Shown: positions 60,038 through 64,000 of the stretch, piece after piece | How positions within the stretch are numbered: the stretch's first letter is position 1 | Layout of the letters: each line of letters opens with the position of its first letter | Assembly: GCA_041389495.1 (NCBI GenBank) | Contig: JAWKRT010000001.1 | Coordinates: 2,294,001 to 2,358,000 of the forward strand | Length of the DNA: 64,000 nucleotides | DNA from: Myxococcota bacterium | GTDB taxonomy: Bacteria > Myxococcota_A > UBA9160 > UBA4427 | Direction of reading: 5' to 3' | The notes under the pieces: generated by a model | Database searches by the model: none | The model's input: the letters and a program-made list of their open reading frames with translations, nothing else | Told to the model about the DNA's origin: nothing | Program-made: the position numbers and the translations under genes

Positions 60038-60444
60038 CGATGAGCGCTCGCTCGATCCCCTGTCGACGGGATAGTAGACCGCTGGATCCCGAAATGGGGT
60101 AGACGGGCGGCCCCCCGGCGCATCGGCATCGGAAAAGTCGCGAAGGGTCACCCAACTGAGGGATGCAGCTGCGCGTCCCGTGTCGGTATCCATGGTGGTG
60201 AGGTCGACCGCTCGACGCAGGGGCCCGCAGAGGGGAAGACGCCGCCACCACGCATAACGTCTTCCGGAGTCCGCACTCGGCGGGCCCATTCCTTCCCAGA
60301 GCGACGGAGCGGAACCCTCGGCCCGCCCGGCAGCCTCCGCGCGCAGGAGGCCCCACCGGGCGGGCCTCCTCGTTCACGCACCGCGTCATGCGCGGGCTCC
60401 GTGATGCGTCGGCGAGACGCGCTGCGTCGCGTCGCCGACGCGCG
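60038..60444. other. Intergenic region between the LuxR-type and MATE genes
   Basis: About 400 bases with no supported gene. It includes a possible -10 (TACTAT on the - strand, 60071-60076) for the LuxR-type gene, two copies of GTAGAC near 60074 and 60099, a GTCGAC/CGCTCGAC near-repeat around 60212-60226, and a strong hairpin at 60345-60370. Base composition is less biased than in coding parts. Confidence 0.5.
60345..60370 (-). terminator. Hairpin after the MATE gene
   Basis: Perfect 9-base arms (AGGAGGCCC and GGGCCTCCT) around an 8-base loop, 75 bases downstream of the MATE stop on the - strand. No U-tract follows. The arms contain AGGAGG and its complement. Confidence 0.5.
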
Positions 60445-61911
60445 TCAGGCGCGGAGTGCCTGCCAGCGTCCGGAGCGGAAGCGCGTCGTCAACACGAACG
60501 CCTTCACCACGTAGTCGCCGATCAGGGCCGCGTAGACCCACTCGACGGGCAGCCCGGCCAGCCGGAACGCGAACGCGAGCGTGAGGCGCACGCCGAGGAA
60601 GCCGCTCATCACCGAGATCAGCGGCCAGCGGGTGTCGCCCGCGCCGCGGAGCGCCCCGGACAGCGCGAACTCGATCGCCATCAGCGGCTGCACGACGCCG
60701 AGCACCCAGATGAAGACGACGGTGAGCCGCTGCACCTCGGGGTCGGCGTTGAAGAGCGGCGCGACGGTCTGCGCACTCGCGATCACCGCGACGCCGAGCA
60801 CGACCATCGCGTAGATCGCGAGCCGCGTGCAGCGCCAGCCCGCCACCATCGCCTCCTCCGGCTCGCCCGCGCCGAGGTGCTGGCCCACGAGGGTCGAAGC
60901 GGCGATCGAGTACGCGAAGCCGACCACGAAGGAGATCGAGAGCAGCTGGACGCCGATGTTGTACGCGGCGTTCGGCGCCGTTCCGTAGGTCGACACGATG
61001 ACGAGGAAGGCGAAGAAGCCGCCCTGGAAGACGGCCTGCTCGATGCCGGACGGCCAGCCGATCTGCGCGATCCGGGCGAGCCGCTCGCGCGTGAGCGCGC
61101 CGCGCACGCGCGGCGCGAGGCAGAGCCTGCGACGCGCGAACTGCACGAGCATCGCCGCGGCGCCGACGCTGAACGCGATCCCGGTCGCGATCGCCGCGCC
61201 GCGCACGCCCATCGGCGCGATGGGGAGCGGAAGGCCGGGCAGCTCGCCGAACACGAGCGCGTACACGAGCACGACGTTCACGATGTTCATGAGCGCGCCG
61301 ATCGCGAGCGGTGTCAGCACGTCGCCCGCCGCGCGCAGCGCCGTGCCCAGCACGAACTGCACGGTGAACCCGACGTAGAAGGCCATCAGCCAGCGCAGGA
61401 AGTCGGCCGTGCGCGCGGTCGTCTCCGGCGGCAGGCCGAAGCTCGCCGCGAGCGGGTCCGACAGCCAGATCGTCACGGCGGAGAAGACGAGCCCGAGCGA
61501 GGCGCAGAGCGCGAGCGACGCGAACGTCACGCGCTCCGCCTCGGCGCGGTCGCCCGCCCCCCAGGCGCGGGCGACGAGCGCCGTCGTTCCCGCCGTCACC
61601 GCCATCATCACGGCCTGCCCGAAGAAGAAGATGCGGTTGCCGCTGCCGACGGCGGCCTGCGCATCGACGCTCACGCGCCCGACGATCGCGGTGTCGACGA
61701 TGCCGACGATCGACTGCAGCACGTTGGTCGCGATCGACGGCCACGCGAGCTGGAACACCGTGGGGCGCGCGGTCGCCGCGCTCGCGGGCGGAATGCCGCT
61801 CTCCGCGTCGTACTCCGCGTGCAGCTCCGGGGCGGGCTCGGCGAGTGCGCGCGCGGAGAGGGCGCCCAGCGAGGCCGCAGGGCCCTCGCGGTCTTCGAGA
61901 CGATCGCTCAC
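60445..61911 (-). CDS. MATE-family efflux transporter
   Basis: A 488-residue membrane protein with 12 predicted transmembrane helices in two similar halves. Family features are PSIATNVLQSIVGIVDTAIVGR near residue 45, GTALRAAGDVLTPL near residue 195 and SGALRGAGDTRWPLI in the second half. MATE proteins export drugs or metabolites in exchange for H+ or Na+. The GTG at 61911 has GGAG five bases upstream and is preferred over the longer frame from 62304. The first 45 residues are a polar cytoplasmic extension. Confidence 0.92.
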   Translation of the reverse strand: MSDRLEDREGPAASLGALSARALAEPAPELHAEYDAESGIPPASAATARPTVFQLAWPSIATNVLQSIVGIVDTAIVGRVSVDAQAAVGSGNRIFFFGQAVMMAVTAGTTALVARAWGAGDRAEAERVTFASLALCASLGLVFSAVTIWLSDPLAASFGLPPETTARTADFLRWLMAFYVGFTVQFVLGTALRAAGDVLTPLAIGALMNIVNVVLVYALVFGELPGLPLPIAPMGVRGAAIATGIAFSVGAAAMLVQFARRRLCLAPRVRGALTRERLARIAQIGWPSGIEQAVFQGGFFAFLVIVSTYGTAPNAAYNIGVQLLSISFVVGFAYSIAASTLVGQHLGAGEPEEAMVAGWRCTRLAIYAMVVLGVAVIASAQTVAPLFNADPEVQRLTVVFIWVLGVVQPLMAIEFALSGALRGAGDTRWPLISVMSGFLGVRLTLAFAFRLAGLPVEWVYAALIGDYVVKAFVLTTRFRSGRWQALRA

Positions 61912-61987
61912 GGAGTCTCCGGCGTTGCGCGGAATGCGTGCGGGTGGCGCGGGCCGACCATAGCGCGGCGCGGGCGGCGGCGAGCCC

Positions 61988-62557
61988 TCAGCGCGCGGAG
62001 CCGCGGCCGGCGGGGCGAGCCGGCGCGGGCGGCTGCGCGGATGCGAGCGCGTCGACGAGGGCGGCCCGCCAGACGTCGCGCTTCGCGCGCGCGGTGTTCG
62101 CGGGGCTCGTGCTCGGGAGGGTCGCGAGCGCGATCGCGCGCTCGTCGAGCAGCGGCTGCAGCGGGCCGGCCGCGTGCCGCTCGAAGAGGCGCCGCGCGGT
62201 CTGGCCGTTGAACCAGACCCGGCGCAGCGCGCGGTGCGCGCGCACGAATCGCGCGAGGTCGTTCGGCGCGGGATCGCGGATCGCGGCGTCGAGCGAGCCG
62301 GCACGGACGCACTCCGCGAGCACGTCCCAGAGCGCGAACCCGCGCTCGCACAGCGCCGCGCAGCGCTCGCGGTACGGGCGATCGCGCTCGACGCCGATCG
62401 CGTCGACCACGTCCCAGAACGCGTTGCGCGGGTGCCCGTAGTACTCGCCCGCGGCGAGCGACGCGACGCTCGGCATCGTTCCGAGCACGAGCGTGTGGGC
62501 GTCGGGCGCGGCGACGGGCGGCAGGCCCGTCACGCGCGGCGCGGACGCGCCGCTCAC
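61988..62557 (-). CDS. DNA-deoxyinosine glycosylase (UDG family 6)
   Basis: A 189-residue enzyme that removes hypoxanthine (deaminated adenine) from DNA. The family signature VLGTMPSVASLAAGEYYGHPRN is near residue 24, with FALWDVLAECVRAGSLDAAI, VWFNGQTARRLF and TLPSTSPAN later. The Asn of HPRNAFW is the proposed catalytic residue of this family. GTG 62557 overlaps the stop of the upstream crotonase gene (GTGA), so the two are coupled in translation. Confidence 0.9.
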   Translation of the reverse strand: MSGASAPRVTGLPPVAAPDAHTLVLGTMPSVASLAAGEYYGHPRNAFWDVVDAIGVERDRPYRERCAALCERGFALWDVLAECVRAGSLDAAIRDPAPNDLARFVRAHRALRRVWFNGQTARRLFERHAAGPLQPLLDERAIALATLPSTSPANTARAKRDVWRAALVDALASAQPPAPARPAGRGSAR

Positions 62558-63366
62558 ACGTCCGGCCACTCGGGCCAGTCCGCGCTCACGCGCAGGCTCC
62601 ACCGCGGGTCGCGCCGCTCGAGGTATGCCATGACGCCCTCGATCGCATCCGGCCTGCCCATCAGGTGGTGATGGAGCGCGGTCTCGAGGCGTTCGGTCTG
62701 CTGCGGCGACAGCATCGGGCTCTGCCACAGGAGCTTCTTCGTGACCGCGACCGAGACCGGGGCCGTGTGGACGGCGATGTCGCGTGCGATCGCGAGGGCG
62801 GTGGGGAGCACCTCGTCGGCGGGCACGCAGCGGCTCGCGATGCCCATCGCGAACGCCTCGTCGCCGCTCATGCGCCGCCCCGTCAGGAGGATCTCGGCCG
62901 CGCGCTCGATGCCGACGATGCGCTGCAGCGTCCAGTTCGCGTAGGCGTCGGGCATCACGCCGCGGCGCACCTGCACGATGCCGTACTTGCCCTCGCGCGC
63001 GATCACGCGGAGGTCGGCCTGCAGCGCGAGCGTGAGCCCGAGGCCGATCGCGTGGCCGTTCACCGCGGCGATGACGGGCTTGCGCAGCGCGAACGCAGGC
63101 GGGTCGACCGCCGCGGCGCTGAAGTCGGCGCCGTCCTGCTTCGCGAAGGTGTCCTCGCCCGCCGTCATGTCGGCGCCCGCGCAGAACGCCCGACCGGCGC
63201 CCGTGAGCACGATCGCGCGCACCGCGTCGTCGGCGTCGCAGCGGCGGTAGGCGTCCCCGAGCTCGTCGCCCATCCGCCCGCTGAAGGAGTTGAGCGCGTC
63301 GGGACGGTGCAGCGTGATCGTCGCGACGCCGTCCTCGAGCGCGAAGCGGATGTCTTCGTAGGCCAA
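62554..63366 (-). CDS. Enoyl-CoA hydratase/isomerase family protein
   Basis: A 270-residue crotonase-fold protein. The oxyanion hole is formed by AFCAGADMTAG (near residue 61) and the GHAIGLGLTLAL segment. At the position where many crotonases have catalytic Glu (GxxPE/GG) it has VMPDAYANWTL, with Asp in place of Glu, so the precise reaction is uncertain. TTG start with GGAGG six bases upstream. The gene precedes and overlaps the deoxyinosine glycosylase gene; no shared pathway is evident. Confidence 0.88.
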   Translation of the reverse strand: MAYEDIRFALEDGVATITLHRPDALNSFSGRMGDELGDAYRRCDADDAVRAIVLTGAGRAFCAGADMTAGEDTFAKQDGADFSAAAVDPPAFALRKPVIAAVNGHAIGLGLTLALQADLRVIAREGKYGIVQVRRGVMPDAYANWTLQRIVGIERAAEILLTGRRMSGDEAFAMGIASRCVPADEVLPTALAIARDIAVHTAPVSVAVTKKLLWQSPMLSPQQTERLETALHHHLMGRPDAIEGVMAYLERRDPRWSLRVSADWPEWPDV

Positions 63367-63414
63367 GCGGTCCTCCGGTGGGTGCGGGCGACGCGCGCGG
63401 CGCCGTCGGTGCGA

Positions 63415-63699
63415 CTAACGAGGCTCGGCGAGGGCGAGGTGCCCCTCGCGTCGGCGCCGACGCACGCCGCCGTCCCCGGGAAGCGCGACGAGCGCGGGGC
63501 GCCGGGCGAGGGCGCGCGTCCGCGACGGGTGGGCATCGCTGCGCAGCGCCGCGACGAGCAGCGCGACCCAGCCGACGACCGTCCATCCGAGCGCGAGGTT
63601 CGCGGCGAGCAGCAGCGGCGCGCGCTCGTGACCGCGGCCGACCGCCGCGATCCACGGCGCGAGGTAGGCCACGAGCAGCGCGAACGCGGCGAACTCCAT
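63415..63699 (-). CDS. Superinfection-immunity-like small membrane protein
   Basis: A 94-residue protein with two transmembrane segments (about residues 3-20 and 33-55). The pattern YLAPWIAAVGRGHERAPLLL and NLALGWTVVGWVALLVAAL matches the T4 Imm-type superinfection immunity family, found in many bacteria as small two-helix proteins. The C-terminal 35 residues are Arg-rich and cytoplasmic. A phage-defence role is only suggested by the family name. ATG 63699 follows a -10-like TACGCT by eight bases. Confidence 0.75.
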   Translation of the reverse strand: MEFAAFALLVAYLAPWIAAVGRGHERAPLLLAANLALGWTVVGWVALLVAALRSDAHPSRTRALARRPALVALPGDGGVRRRRREGHLALAEPR

Positions 63700-63707
63700 G
63701 GCGCGCG

Positions 63708-63713
63708 AGCGTA
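63708..63713 (-). promoter_or_regulatory. Putative -10 element for a leaderless mRNA
   Basis: On the - strand: TACGCT, eight G/C bases, ATG 63699 of the superinfection-immunity-like gene. No ribosome site is present. Confidence 0.4.
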
Positions 63714-63768
63714 GCAGCGCGCGCCGTCCGGGTGGCGCGCGAAGGGCGGCTGACGGAAGCTGCCGCGC

Positions 63769-64000
63769 ATGCAGGACGGCGACGTGGCGCGACTGCGCGC
63801 GCACCTGGCGCTCCCTCTCGCCGCGCCGGTCGCCGTCGGCATGGCGCTCCGCTGCGCGGGCCTCGCGCGGCAGGTCGTCGGCGACGACGAGCTCCACGCC
63901 GTGCGCGCCGCGCTCGCGATGCCGGTGGGCGAGATCCTCTCGACCTATCGCGTCACCGATCACAGCCTTCCGCTCACCGCGCTGTATCGCCTCGCGCTCG
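63769..64000 (+). CDS. Membrane protein, probably glycosyltransferase-39-like (partial, runs off the window)
   Basis: The first 77 codons only. After MQDGDVARLRAHLALPLAAP there is a first hydrophobic stretch, then GDDELHAVRAALAMPVGEIL and STYRVTDHSLPLTALYRLAL. The acidic pair after the first helix (DDE) and the following helix resemble the first lumenal loop of GT-C glycosyltransferases. The start codon is preceded by GCTGCCGCGC, similar to other leaderless starts here, but without a good -10. The 3' part lies beyond the window. Confidence 0.5.
   Translation, partial: MQDGDVARLRAHLALPLAAPVAVGMALRCAGLARQVVGDDELHAVRAALAMPVGEILSTYRVTDHSLPLTALYRLAL

Noticed and set aside
58832..60289. Longer LuxR-type protein starting at 60289
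   Set aside because: The extra 84 residues do not look like a protein domain. The ATG at 60037 fits a possible promoter at 60071-60076.
1..64000. tRNA, rRNA, riboswitch or insertion-sequence signatures
   Set aside because: Reading through the intergenic regions I saw no cloverleaf with a T-loop GTTCGANTC pattern, no rRNA segment, no transposase-like protein and no terminal inverted repeats. A covariance-model scan would be needed to exclude small RNAs.

Overview
The window is a contiguous stretch of very GC-rich bacterial chromosome (about 75% G+C, with third codon positions almost all G or C). GTG starts are frequent, TTG starts occur, and many genes join by 4-base GTGA/ATGA overlaps. Gene order such as tyrA-rpsA-ihf-lapA-TPR, mutS-amidase-glnD-xerD and scpA-scpB-rluB is typical of lineages formerly grouped as Deltaproteobacteria (Myxococcota/Desulfobacterota-like). 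An uncultured or environmental member is plausible, but the species cannot be named from sequence alone. No rRNA, tRNA, insertion sequence, prophage or CRISPR array was seen.

Layout. 1-13.8 kb: housekeeping block on the + strand (hisC end, tyrA, rpsA, ihfB-like, lapA, TPR protein, mutS, amidase, glnD, xerD, a CCA/poly(A)-type nucleotidyltransferase). 13.8-23.7 kb: accessory block organised around a sigma-54 activator with a cysteine-bearing GAF domain. I find three good -24/-12 promoters around it. They serve a leftward operon (66-aa protein, VOC protein, PNPOx-flavin reductase fusion, secreted cysteine hydrolase, NTF2-like protein), a secreted protein, and a rightward pair (disulfide-type flavoprotein reductase and glutathionyl-hydroquinone reductase). 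23.8-29.1 kb: scpA-scpB-rluB, then DUF4197 and DUF368 on the - strand. 29.3-40.2 kb: SRAP protein, DUF3311/sodium symporter/DUF5916 group, M3 oligopeptidase, alkyltransferase-like protein, a second CCA-type enzyme with an HD domain, and two thiol-redox proteins. 40.2-45.3 kb: a TetR-P450-fusion operon whose last gene joins an LsrK-like sugar kinase, a D-2-hydroxyacid dehydrogenase and an SCP2 lipid-binding domain in one 1066-residue chain. 45.3-53.6 kb: GT39-type glycosyltransferase, TetR/sterol-desaturase pair, PpiC/HupE pair, acyl-CoA synthetase and Gfo/Idh oxidoreductase. 53.6-64 kb: M20 peptidase, secreted trypsin-like protease, TMTC-like membrane TPR protein with a GBBH-like dioxygenase, LuxR-type regulator, MATE exporter, deoxyinosine glycosylase, crotonase, a superinfection-immunity-like membrane protein and the start of another membrane protein.

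Three points cut across the window. First, about ten genes that begin a transcription unit without a Shine-Dalgarno sequence carry a -10-like hexamer, mostly TACnnT, only 6-9 bases before the start codon. This suggests leaderless mRNAs and fixes several start codons. Second, three genes (both CCA-type enzymes and rluB) lose their natural stop codon in GC-rich low-complexity 3' ends. The expected stop lies in another frame, twice inside a CTAG shared with the convergent neighbour; these are indels in the sequence or real frameshifts. Third, long open frames on the opposite strand are common because of base composition, and were not annotated.
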